From: UBA8752 sp049610565
GTDB taxonomy: Bacteria > Bacteroidota > Bacteroidia > Flavobacteriales_D > Sanyastnellaceae
Length of the DNA stretch: 64,000 nucleotides
Assembly: GCA_049610565.1 (NCBI GenBank)
Contig: JBMYZR010000007.1
Span: 3,245-67,244, forward strand
Reading direction: 5' to 3'
The translations under genes and the position numbers were made by a program. The notes beneath the pieces are model-generated. The model saw nothing but the letters and a program-made list of their open reading frames with translations, ran no database searches and was not told where the DNA came from. This document shows positions 47,052 to 55,160 of this stretch, one piece after another; position 1 is the stretch's first letter; each line of letters begins with the position of its first letter.

Positions 47052-47528
47052 ATGGCCGATTCGCTGACTTCCGCTTCCTCCGCCGTGCGGATCCGCGTGG
47101 CCAACACCGGCCAGGATCCGCTTCCGGAATACGCCACGCCGCAGAGTGCCGGCCTCGACCTCCGCGCCCGGCTCGATGGCCCGGTGGTTCTCCAGCCCGG
47201 AGAGCGCCGGCTGGTGCCGACCGGACTGCACATCGAGCTGCCCGACGGCTACGAAGCCCAGGTTCGGCCCCGGAGTGGCCTCGCCTACAAGCACGGCCTC
47301 ACTGTCCTGAACAGCCCCGGCACCATCGACGCCGACTACCGGGGCGAAATCGGGGTCATCCTCATCCACCACGGTCAGGCGCCCTTCACCCTCGAACCCG
47401 GGGAGCGCATCGCGCAACTGGTCGTCGCCGCCTACGCGCGGGTCGATTGGATTCCCGTCCCCCAACCTGCCGACCTCGCCATCACCGACCGCGGTGCCGG
47501 CGGCTTCGGACACACCGGAACCGAATGA
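47052..47528 (+). CDS. dut: dUTP diphosphatase
   Basis: Hydrolyses dUTP to dUMP, keeping uracil out of DNA. The 158-residue trimeric type has the five motifs: AGLDLRA, PRSGLA, LNSPGTIDADYRGEIGV (short form), GERIAQLV and RGAGGFGHTG. Its stop overlaps the next start in an ATGA. It heads the overlapping run that continues through feoB. Confidence 0.95.
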   Translation: MADSLTSASSAVRIRVANTGQDPLPEYATPQSAGLDLRARLDGPVVLQPGERRLVPTGLHIELPDGYEAQVRPRSGLAYKHGLTVLNSPGTIDADYRGEIGVILIHHGQAPFTLEPGERIAQLVVAAYARVDWIPVPQPADLAITDRGAGGFGHTGTE

Positions 47529-48526
47529 ACCTCATCATCCCCATGGCGGGCCGCGGCAGCCGCCTCCGTCCCCACACGCTGACCGTGCCCAAACCGCTGG
47601 TGCACGTAGCCGGAAAGCCCATCGTTCAACGGTTGGTGGAGGACCTCGCCGCCATGACCCCCCGCCCCTTCGACCACATCGCGTTCGTGATCGGCGACTT
47701 CGGAGCAGAGGTGGAGGCCGACCTCCTCGCCCTCGCCGAATCGCTCGGCGCCCAAGGGCACATCCGCCATCAGGAGCAACCGTTGGGCACGGCGCACGCC
47801 GTCTGGTGCGCCGAGGACCTCCTCGAAGGCGAGACGGTCGTGGCCTTTGCCGATACCCTGTTCCGCGCCGATTTCTCCCTCGATGCATCGGCCGATGGCC
47901 ACCTCTTCGTGAAGCGCATTGAAGACCCCCGCCAGTTCGGTGTGGTCGTGCTCGATGGGGACGGCGTCATCCGGGAGTATGCGGAAAAGCCGGAGGAGCC
48001 CGTTTCCGATCTGGCGATGATCGGCATTTACCACTTCCGGGACGGGGCAGGCTTGCGCCGCGAAATCGGCAAACTCATCGACGCCGACGCGCGGAAGGGG
48101 GGCGAGTTCCAATTGCCCGATGCCCTCCGCGCCCTGACCGAACAGGGACTGCGTTTCCTGCCGGGCGAGGTGTCGGCCTGGATGGACTGTGGCAACCGCA
48201 AGGTGACCGTGGAGACCAATGGCCGTGTCCTGGACTTCATGGGCGACGACGCAAAGGTGCACGACGGGGCCACCGTCGAGAACAGCATCGTCCTGCCGCC
48301 TTGCGAAATCCTGCCGGGTGCCGTCATCCGCCATTCGGTGGTCGGACCGAGGGTGACCCTGGGCCGGGACACCGTCGTGGAACGCTCCGTGTTGCGCGAT
48401 TGCCTCGTCGGTGGACACACGACCCTGGAGGGCGTTCAGCTCGAAGGGGCCATGATCGGACATCACGCCACCGTCGTCCGACAGCCCGAAGACCTCAGCG
48501 TGGGCGATTATTGCGAAATCCGATGA
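47525..48526 (+). CDS. Sugar-phosphate nucleotidyltransferase
   Basis: A 333-residue protein with the nucleotidyltransferase signature PMAGRGSRLRPHTLTVPKPL at the N-terminus, EQPLGTAHAVWCA, and the YAEKPEEP motif, followed by a left-handed beta-helix-like C-terminus (residues about 245-330) with hexapeptide-type repeats (GATVENSIVLPPCEILPGAVI in part). It resembles glucose-1-phosphate thymidylyl/uridylyltransferases, but the sugar cannot be told. ATGA overlaps on both sides tie it to dut and the TPR gene, a neighbourhood common in Bacteroidota. Confidence 0.88.
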   Translation: MNLIIPMAGRGSRLRPHTLTVPKPLVHVAGKPIVQRLVEDLAAMTPRPFDHIAFVIGDFGAEVEADLLALAESLGAQGHIRHQEQPLGTAHAVWCAEDLLEGETVVAFADTLFRADFSLDASADGHLFVKRIEDPRQFGVVVLDGDGVIREYAEKPEEPVSDLAMIGIYHFRDGAGLRREIGKLIDADARKGGEFQLPDALRALTEQGLRFLPGEVSAWMDCGNRKVTVETNGRVLDFMGDDAKVHDGATVENSIVLPPCEILPGAVIRHSVVGPRVTLGRDTVVERSVLRDCLVGGHTTLEGVQLEGAMIGHHATVVRQPEDLSVGDYCEIR

Positions 48527-50250
48527 CCCTGCGTTCCCTCCCTTTCCTGCGCACCGCCTTGTGGTGCTGCTCGCTGGCCCTGTTGAGCGGCTGTGCGCTG
48601 ATTGGAGGCGCCGGCAAAGCGGACGAATCGGGATTGGGTGGTGTCGATGGCGCCTTCCACAACGCCTTCTACAAGGCGCAGGTGGCCAAACTGAAAGGAG
48701 ACCGGGAAGGCGCGAAGGAGGCCCTTCTTTCCTGCCTCGATGCCAACCCGGATGAAGCCGTCGTCCATTATGAACTCGCCCGCCTCGAGCGGGAAGCGGA
48801 GCAATGGGGCGCTGCCCACGCGGCCATCCTCGAAGCCAATGCGCTGGACGGGGACAACCCTTGGTACCACACCGAATGGGCCGACATCGCCCTCGAATTG
48901 GGGCTGTATGACGAGGCGGACGACGCCCTCGAGTGGGTGCTGCAGAACAAGCCCGAAGACGAACGCTCGGCCCGGATGCTCCTCAACCTGCGCACCGCAC
49001 AGGGAGACCTCGATGGGGCGCTCCGCGTGGTGGACGTGTTGGAGCGCGAGTGGGGTCCCGATCCCGAATGGCATTTCGACCGTCACCGCCTCTTCATGGG
49101 GGCAGGCGATTTCGAGTCCGGTCTTGAGGCCCTTGAGCGGTTGGAGGCCGACTTCCCCGATGTGGTCGAGGCCACCCTGCAACGGGCGCGCATCCTGTCG
49201 GGCCTCGGTCGCGAGGCGGAGGCGGAGGCTGCGATCCGCAGTGCACTGGACCGGACCGGCAATGGACGGCTTCACCTGGAATGGGCCCACATCCTGACCC
49301 GCCGAGGCGAGACGGAGGCCGCGCGGGAGCACGTGCGCACCGCCTTTGCCTCGGACGAGGTGCCCCTGGAAGAGAAGGCCGACATCGCCTGGACCTACGT
49401 CGAACTGGCCGAGTTGCAACCGGACCTTCGGCCCGAGGCGGAGGCCCTCATTGCCCTGCTCATCGAAGGGTACCCGATGGAGGCGGAGCCCCACGACATC
49501 GAGGCCGCCCTGCGGGACATCGAAGGCGATGCCGAGGGGGCCTTGCAGGCGCTGGAAGCCGGGTTGGAGCTGGACCCGAATTCGCCAGACCGGTGGCTGG
49601 ACGCCTGCCAACTGGCCATCGACCTCGAGCGCTGGGAGGCTGTGGACAGCCTGTCCGAACGCGCCGGTTTGCGCTTTCCGAACCTCCCCGTCTTCCCGTA
49701 CTTCCGCGGACTGGCGCAGCTGGAGATGGGCGATGGCCGCGGTGCGGAACGACAGCTCAAGACGGCGCGCAACCTGATTGTGGACCGTCCGGAATTCGAA
49801 TCGGACGTGTTGTCCACCCTCGCCCAGATTGCCCATGACCGCGGAGAGCATGCCGCGTCTGACGACTGGTTCGAGCTCGCGTTGGAGGCCAACCCCAACA
49901 ACATCCTCGCCCTCAACAACTACGCCTATTACCTCGCCCTGCGCGGCGCCAAGCCCGAACGCGCCGTGGAGCTCGCGGCCAAGGTGGTGGCCCTGTCGCC
50001 GGGCAACGGAAACTTCGAAGACACCTACGCGTGGGCACTCCACAAGGCGGGAGACCATGCCGAGGCCCTGACGTGGATCGACCTCGCCATCGCCCACGAA
50101 GGCAGCTCGCCGGGTGCCACGGTCCTCGAGCACGCAGGCGACATCCTCGACGCCCTCGGCCGCCGGGAGGAGGCCCGGGCCCGTTGGGCAGACGCCCTCG
50201 ATGCCGGAGGCGATGCCGACCGGCTCAACGACAAGATCCACGCTGAATGA
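48523..50250 (+). CDS. TPR-repeat lipoprotein
   Basis: A 575-residue predicted outer-membrane lipoprotein with lipobox LLSGC (Cys about residue 21). The rest is made of tetratricopeptide-like helical repeats, clearest at DEAVVHYELARLEREAEQW, NPNNILALNNYAYYLALRG and GNFEDTYAWALHKAGDHAEA. It is acidic and Ala/Leu/Glu-rich. TPR scaffolds at this locus accompany a DUF4292 lipoprotein and an EnvC-like protein, suggesting envelope assembly. Overlaps of four bases on both sides show coupling. Confidence 0.88.
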   Translation: MTLRSLPFLRTALWCCSLALLSGCALIGGAGKADESGLGGVDGAFHNAFYKAQVAKLKGDREGAKEALLSCLDANPDEAVVHYELARLEREAEQWGAAHAAILEANALDGDNPWYHTEWADIALELGLYDEADDALEWVLQNKPEDERSARMLLNLRTAQGDLDGALRVVDVLEREWGPDPEWHFDRHRLFMGAGDFESGLEALERLEADFPDVVEATLQRARILSGLGREAEAEAAIRSALDRTGNGRLHLEWAHILTRRGETEAAREHVRTAFASDEVPLEEKADIAWTYVELAELQPDLRPEAEALIALLIEGYPMEAEPHDIEAALRDIEGDAEGALQALEAGLELDPNSPDRWLDACQLAIDLERWEAVDSLSERAGLRFPNLPVFPYFRGLAQLEMGDGRGAERQLKTARNLIVDRPEFESDVLSTLAQIAHDRGEHAASDDWFELALEANPNNILALNNYAYYLALRGAKPERAVELAAKVVALSPGNGNFEDTYAWALHKAGDHAEALTWIDLAIAHEGSSPGATVLEHAGDILDALGRREEARARWADALDAGGDADRLNDKIHAE

Positions 50251-51146
50251 GAGCCTGCCTCGCCTTGATCCTCGCCGCCATCCTGGTCACGGGATGCACC
50301 AACATGCGGCGTCTCGAGCGGGGCAAGCCCATCCGGTCCGAAGGGTCGGGCGGCATCATGCGGAAGCACCTTGCGACCCTGGCCAACCCCAATTGGGTGG
50401 CGATGCGGCTGCAGGTCGATGCCGAGGTCAATGGCAACAACAGCGGATTCAAGGTCAACGCCCGCATGCGCCGGGACTCCACGCTGTGGCTGAGCATCAC
50501 CCCCGCCCTCGGGGTGGAGGCGGCCCGGGTGCTCCTGACGCAGGATTCGGTGCTGTTTTATTCCAAAGTCCCCGGCAACCGGTTTGCCTACCGCGGCGAC
50601 TTCGCCGCCATCGACAGCCTGCTCGGGACCGAGATCACCTTCGACATGGTCCAGCGCATCCTGCTCGGCCAGGGCATCGGCCTGTTGGACGAGGACAGCA
50701 AGTACATCAGCAAGGTGGACGGGCGCGAGCACCTGCTCATCAGCAAGTACAAGCGGCGGGTGAAGCGCCTCGTGGGCGTCAAGGAGCGGGAAATTGCCCC
50801 GGACGACAGCCTCCGGATGGAAGCCACCCAAGCCGTGCAGGAGCGGGTCATGAACCGGTCCGATGACGAGGACCTTATGGTGAAGCGCTATTGGTTTGAC
50901 GGGTTGGGATATCAACTGACCCGAACCCGGTTCGACGACCTGTACTGGGGCCGCTCCATCGAAATCGGTCACGGTGGCTTCGAACTCGAAGCCGGCGGCT
51001 GGATTCCCCACCGGACCGACATCACCATCGCCTCCCCGGAAGGCACCCAGCGCATCCGGCTCGACATCTCCCGGGCCAAGTATGGCAAGCCCTACCCGAT
51101 GCCCTTCGAGATTCCGGTGGACATGGAACGCCGGGATGGCCTTTGA
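50247..51146 (+). CDS. DUF4292 lipoprotein
   Basis: A 299-residue predicted lipoprotein with lipobox LVTGC near residue 17. It matches the DUF4292 family of Bacteroidota: a beta-rich LolA/LolB-like half-barrel with NWVAMRLQVDAEVNG, DSTLWLSITPALGVEAARVLLTQD (short pieces NWVAMRLQVD and WLSITPALGVEAARVLLT) and FDDLYWGRSIEI. LolB-type lipoprotein insertion is an inference from fold resemblance. It overlaps the TPR gene by four bases and is followed by the EnvC-like gene. Confidence 0.85.
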   Translation: MRACLALILAAILVTGCTNMRRLERGKPIRSEGSGGIMRKHLATLANPNWVAMRLQVDAEVNGNNSGFKVNARMRRDSTLWLSITPALGVEAARVLLTQDSVLFYSKVPGNRFAYRGDFAAIDSLLGTEITFDMVQRILLGQGIGLLDEDSKYISKVDGREHLLISKYKRRVKRLVGVKEREIAPDDSLRMEATQAVQERVMNRSDDEDLMVKRYWFDGLGYQLTRTRFDDLYWGRSIEIGHGGFELEAGGWIPHRTDITIASPEGTQRIRLDISRAKYGKPYPMPFEIPVDMERRDGL

Positions 51147-51152
51147 TCCGAC

Positions 51153-52343
51153 ATGAAGGCGCTGACTCCCCTGTTCGTGTTGTGGCTGACCGCCTCGTGC
51201 GCCCACGCCCAGACCGGCGAACGGGAGCGTCTGGAGTCCGAGCGGGCGGCCATTGCCGATCGCATCGCGGCCACGCAGTCGTTGCTGGAGTCCACCCGGG
51301 CAGAACGGGACCGCAGCACGCAGGAGTGGGCCGTGCTCCGGGAACAGCTCGACCTGCGCCAACGGCTTCTGGCCAACCTCCGGGCCGAGCGCCGCGCCGC
51401 CGAGCGGGTGCTGTCCCAACGGCAGGAAGGCGTCCGCGAAGCCGATGGCCAACTGGACCGCCTCAAGGCCGAATACGCCGAGATGATTCGGTTGGCGGCC
51501 CGCTTCGGCGGCCGCGACCAATGGTGGCAGGTGATGGTCGACGCCGAGGGCATGACCCAGGCGTTCCGGCGGTGGCTGATGGTCGAGGAGTATGCGCGGA
51601 ACCGGAAGGCGCAGGCAGAGCGCATCCACGACACTGCCGAATCCCTCCGCCGGGAAATGGAATCCCTGGACCGCGAACGCCAGAACCTCGTGGCCGTGGA
51701 GCGGGATCTCCAGTCCCAGCGCGATGAAGCCCGCAGCTCTGCGCGGAAAATGGAATCCCTCGTCTCCGACTTCCAATCCCGCGAGCGCGAGCTTCGGGAT
51801 CAGCTTGCCGTGGAGGAGGCGAGGCGGGCTGAATTGGGCAAGGCCATCGAGCGCATCATGGCGGAGGCCCGGCGCTCAGCGGAACGCAGCAGCACCGGAT
51901 TTGCCGCCACCCCGGAAGGCCAGGTCATCGCTGCCGAATTCACCGCCAACAAGGGGCGCCTGCCCTGGCCCGTGGCCGAAGGTGTCGTGGTCGGGCGCTT
52001 TGGAACGCACCCGCACCCCAGCCTGCCGGGCATCCGCATCGAGCGCCGGGGCATCGACATCGCCACGACCGCCGGAGGCACCGTCTCGGCCATCTTCAGC
52101 GGCCGGGTCTCCAATGTGATCACGATTCCAGGCGGCGGCATGGTGGTCATGGTCGACCACGGTTCGCACCGCTCGGTCTATGCCAACCTCGGCAGCGTCG
52201 ATGTGGCCCAAGGTGACGACCTGCGGACGGGACAGACCATCGGCACGGTCATCGACCTCGGTGAGGGTCCCCGGGCCCATTTGGAAATCTGGAACGCCAA
52301 GGGCAGCGCCCCCCTGGACCCCGCCCAATGGATCGCCCAGTGA
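51153..52343 (+). CDS. EnvC-like coiled-coil protein with degenerate M23 domain
   Basis: A 396-residue exported protein: signal peptide (1-19), a long coiled coil (about 22-240) and a C-terminal LytM/M23 domain (about 265-394). The metal site is broken: the first ligand His of HxGxD is Arg (ERRGIDIA), and the first His of the final HxH is Arg (PRAHLEIW). So it is probably not a peptidase but an amidase activator like EnvC/NlpD in septal cell-wall splitting. The domain otherwise keeps GRVSNV, MVMVDHG and AHLEIW. It overlaps feoB by 16 bases. Confidence 0.88.
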   Translation: MKALTPLFVLWLTASCAHAQTGERERLESERAAIADRIAATQSLLESTRAERDRSTQEWAVLREQLDLRQRLLANLRAERRAAERVLSQRQEGVREADGQLDRLKAEYAEMIRLAARFGGRDQWWQVMVDAEGMTQAFRRWLMVEEYARNRKAQAERIHDTAESLRREMESLDRERQNLVAVERDLQSQRDEARSSARKMESLVSDFQSRERELRDQLAVEEARRAELGKAIERIMAEARRSAERSSTGFAATPEGQVIAAEFTANKGRLPWPVAEGVVVGRFGTHPHPSLPGIRIERRGIDIATTAGGTVSAIFSGRVSNVITIPGGGMVVMVDHGSHRSVYANLGSVDVAQGDDLRTGQTIGTVIDLGEGPRAHLEIWNAKGSAPLDPAQWIAQ

Positions 52344-54445
52344 GACTCGCCCTCGTGGGTAACCCCAACTGCGGCAAGTCGTCGCTGTTCAACCTGCTCA
52401 CCGGCGGCCGGGCCAAGGTGGCCAATCTGCCCGGCGTGACCGTGGCCCCATCCCGCAGGCGCCTCCAAGTGAATGCCGAGGTCGAACTGATCGACCTGCC
52501 CGGCACCTACAGCCTCCACCCGAAGGCGCTCGATGAGGCCGTCACCCGCGACGCCCTCCTCCACCCGGAACAACGCCCCGACGGTGTTCTCCTCGTCCTG
52601 GATTCCGCCAACATCAAGCGAAACCTATTCCTCTGCCTGCAGGCGCTGGAACTGGGGTTGCCCACCCTCACCGTGGTCAACGAGACGGACCGGACGCCCT
52701 GGTCGAGCGCCGCCCTCGGGCAGGCCCTCGGTACGGAGGTCTTCCCCGTTCACGCCCTCGATGGCCGGGGCACGGAGGCCCTCGCCCAGCGGCTCTCAGG
52801 CTGGGCACAGCGCCCTCCTTCAGCCGGTCAGGCCGCCTCGCCTGCGCCTTGGCGAGAGCAGGTAGACCTGTCCGCATTGGCCTCCGCCCTGCCGGACCTC
52901 CCGCCGGCCGGACTCGACCTCCTCGTGACCTCCGGGGATGACCCCGATTGGTTGCCCGCTGCCGCCCGCGATACGCTCGCTGCCGTGCGGGGCGCCATCG
53001 GCACCGGAACCGCGGCCCTGCAGCTGGCTGAAGCCGGCCGCCGCAGTCAGGATGTCCGGCGCATCGCCAAGGCCGTCCTCGACGACACCTCCCCCTCCGC
53101 CCACTCGCTGAGCAGCCGACTCGACCGCATCCTCACCCACCGCGTCGGAGGACCGGTCATCCTCATGGCGGTCTTCTTCCTGATTTTCCAAGCCGTCTAT
53201 GCGTGGGCCACCTGGCCGATGGACCTCATCGACGCCGGAATGGGGGCCCTGATGGACGGCGCGCGCACTGCGCTTCCCGCCGGTTGGTGGTCCGATTTGC
53301 TGGTGGATGGCCTGCTCGCGGGCATCGGTGGAGTCGTCATTTTCGTGCCACAGATTGCCCTTCTTTTCGGTGCCGTGGCCGCCCTCGAGGAAAGCGGCTA
53401 CATGACCCGTGTGGCCTTCATGAACGACCGCTGGCTGCGCGCCCTGGGCCTCGATGGACGTGCGACCATTCCCCTCCTCGGCGGATTCGCCTGTGCCATC
53501 CCCGCCATCATGAGTGCCCGGACCATTCCCGGCAAACGGGAACGGCTCCTGACCATCCTCATCACGCCGTGGATGACCTGCTCGGCGCGCCTGCCCGTGT
53601 ACCTCTTCCTCGTCGGATTCGTGGTGCCCGATCAGCCCTGGGGCCCGGGAGGCCTGTTCAACTTGCAGGGCCTGTTCCTCTTCGCCATCTACGCCGGCGG
53701 TCTGCTGGCCGGTTTGGCCCTCGCCTGGGTCCTGCACCGCGGGCTCCCAAAGGCCGCGCCCACCCAGTTCGTGCAGGAATGGCCGCCCTATCGGAGGCCG
53801 TCCCTGAAGCGGACCGTCCAACAGGTCGTCCGGCAGGCCAAGGCCTTTGTGGTCGGTGCCGGGCAGGTCATCGTCGTGGTGTCCATCCTCCTGTGGGGCC
53901 TGTCCAACACCGCGCCCGGCGGCTTTGACGCCCTCGACGCCCACCATGCCGACACCCTGGCGGAACTGGAAGCCGATGGGGCTGCGGAGGCGGCCTTCGA
54001 ACAGGCGGACCGCGATTGGCAGGCCGCGCGGATGGACGCCTCCTGGTCCGGACGGCTGGGCGCCTTCATCGAGCCGGTCATCGCCCCGCTGGGGTATGAC
54101 GGCCGCATGGGTGTGGCGCTCATCGCCTCCTTCGCCGCCCGCGAGGTGTTCGTCGGCACCATGGCCACCCTGTACGCCTCGCCCGACAGCGATGAAGGCA
54201 TCCGCGCCCTGAAGGACCGGTTGGGCAGCGAAATCAACCCGCGCACCGGACAGCCCGTTCTGACCGCCGCGACAGCCCTGTCGCTCATCGTGTTCTACAT
54301 GCTGGCCATGCAATGCGTCTCCACGGTGGCCATCGTCCGGAAGGAGCTCGGAGGGTGGAGCTGGGCCTTGCTTCAAGCCGGCGGCATGACCGTTCTGGCC
54401 TACCTCGGGGCGTGGGCGGCCTACGCCCTGCTCAGTGGGGCTTGA
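52328..54445 (+). CDS. feoB: Ferrous iron transporter B
   Basis: Fe(II) importer of the inner membrane with an N-terminal G domain. The 705-residue protein has G1 GNPNCGKSS, the G2 Thr in NLPGVTV, G3 DLPG and G4 NETD, a guanine-dissociation-inhibitor helical region, then the channel part with Gate motifs (LEESGYMTRVAFMNDR in part, LLGGFACAIPAIM, TPWMTCSARLPVY). ATG at 52328 is used; a GTG at 52340 would give a four-base overlap with the upstream gene. Its 3' end overlaps convergent feoA by 14 bases. Confidence 0.95.
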   Translation: MDRPVRLALVGNPNCGKSSLFNLLTGGRAKVANLPGVTVAPSRRRLQVNAEVELIDLPGTYSLHPKALDEAVTRDALLHPEQRPDGVLLVLDSANIKRNLFLCLQALELGLPTLTVVNETDRTPWSSAALGQALGTEVFPVHALDGRGTEALAQRLSGWAQRPPSAGQAASPAPWREQVDLSALASALPDLPPAGLDLLVTSGDDPDWLPAAARDTLAAVRGAIGTGTAALQLAEAGRRSQDVRRIAKAVLDDTSPSAHSLSSRLDRILTHRVGGPVILMAVFFLIFQAVYAWATWPMDLIDAGMGALMDGARTALPAGWWSDLLVDGLLAGIGGVVIFVPQIALLFGAVAALEESGYMTRVAFMNDRWLRALGLDGRATIPLLGGFACAIPAIMSARTIPGKRERLLTILITPWMTCSARLPVYLFLVGFVVPDQPWGPGGLFNLQGLFLFAIYAGGLLAGLALAWVLHRGLPKAAPTQFVQEWPPYRRPSLKRTVQQVVRQAKAFVVGAGQVIVVVSILLWGLSNTAPGGFDALDAHHADTLAELEADGAAEAAFEQADRDWQAARMDASWSGRLGAFIEPVIAPLGYDGRMGVALIASFAAREVFVGTMATLYASPDSDEGIRALKDRLGSEINPRTGQPVLTAATALSLIVFYMLAMQCVSTVAIVRKELGGWSWALLQAGGMTVLAYLGAWAAYALLSGA

Positions 54446-54662
54446 CCCACATCTGCTCAGCCTGCTCCCGGCGCAGGGCCACAACATGGCCGCCGGCGGA
54501 CACCGCCATCGGATCGCCAAGGGGCGCCACCTGCCGGACCTCGATGGTCTCGCCCACGATGCAGCCCATCTCCATCAGGGCCAACATCCCCTCGGTGGCG
54601 TCGATGCGCGCCAAGGTTCCCCTTTCCCGTGCGGAGAGTTCGCTGAGCCGAATCAGGTTCAT
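54432..54662 (-). CDS. feoA: FeoA-domain protein
   Basis: A 76-residue SH3-like FeoA protein, thought to assist FeoB. It has the family pattern ARIDATEGMLALMEMGCIVGE and a closing GHVVALRREQAEQMWV. Unusually it is encoded on the strand opposite feoB, tail to tail with 14 bases shared, not upstream in one operon. Two separate transcripts are therefore needed, and convergent transcription could affect their balance. Confidence 0.9.
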   Translation of the reverse strand: MNLIRLSELSARERGTLARIDATEGMLALMEMGCIVGETIEVRQVAPLGDPMAVSAGGHVVALRREQAEQMWVKPH

Positions 54663-54737
54663 GGTGCAAATCTCAGAATGCGCGTTGGCCCGAATGCTCC
54701 CTCAAACAGGGGATTTTGCCGCGTATAGGAGCCGCTC

Positions 54738-54773
54738 AAAAGAAAAAACCCGGACCACTGGGGATCCGGGTTT
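54738..54773 (-). terminator. Intrinsic terminator after tRNA-Val(GAC)
   Basis: AAACCCGGA (54746-54754) and TCCGGGTTT (54765-54773) form a perfect 9-bp stem with a 10-base loop. On the minus strand it runs into a T-rich tract (TTTTTTCTTTT), so it ends the tRNA-Val transcript and perhaps the polyamine operon. Confidence 0.9.
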
Positions 54774-54778
54774 GTCTG

Positions 54779-54853
54779 TGGGTCATACTGGACTCGAACC
54801 AGTGACCTCTGCCCTGTCAAGGCAGCGCTCTGAACCAGCTGAGCTAATGACCC
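54779..54853 (-). tRNA. tRNA-Val (anticodon GAC)
   Basis: Acceptor arms GGGTCAT and ATGACCC pair fully with discriminator A and no encoded CCA. The anticodon stem CTGCC/GGCAG encloses TTGACAG, giving GAC (reads GUC and GUU). The D loop and the T arm ACTGG-TTCGAGT-CCAGT are standard. Confidence 0.94.
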
Positions 54854-54870
54854 TCTGCTGAATCGGACGG

Positions 54871-54878
54871 CGAATATA
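54871..54878 (-). promoter_or_regulatory. Candidate -7 box for tRNA-Val(GAC)
   Basis: TATATTCG on the minus strand (TAnnTTCG type) ends 17 bases before the tRNA, in the 38-base gap after the small acidic protein gene. It would allow transcription independent of the polyamine operon. Confidence 0.45.
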
Positions 54879-54891
54879 CAACTTCCCTTCG

Positions 54892-55158
54892 TCAGTCCTC
54901 TTCCGCGTCCAGATCCTCTTCAACCTGCACATCCACATCGATGTCCAGCCCTTCTTCGAGGACCTCCAACATCTCGGCATCGATGCGGAACAGGTAGACC
55001 GTGTCTTCCGTTCTCACCTCGAGACACCGAAGCCAACGACCATCGTGGGTCGGCACAGAGACGAGGTGCTCCTCCCCAAACCCCCCGGGGAATGCAGCCT
55101 CAATGAGGTCCAAGTGGCGTTGTTCGACAGAATCGAACTTCTTGATGATGCGCTTCAT
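54892..55158 (-). CDS. Small acidic conserved-type protein
   Basis: An 88-residue cytoplasmic protein with no domain I can name. It has a basic start (MKRIIKKFDSVEQRHLDLIE), a beta-rich middle (RWLRCLEVRTEDTVYLFRID) and a very acidic tail (VEEDLDAEED). It begins two bases after the DHS-like gene, so it is the fourth gene of the polyamine operon. Its regular pattern and tight spacing argue for a real gene. An acidic tail next to polyamine enzymes could bind the polycation, but this is speculation. Confidence 0.75.
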   Translation of the reverse strand: MKRIIKKFDSVEQRHLDLIEAAFPGGFGEEHLVSVPTHDGRWLRCLEVRTEDTVYLFRIDAEMLEVLEEGLDIDVDVQVEEDLDAEED

Positions 55159-55160
55159 GG

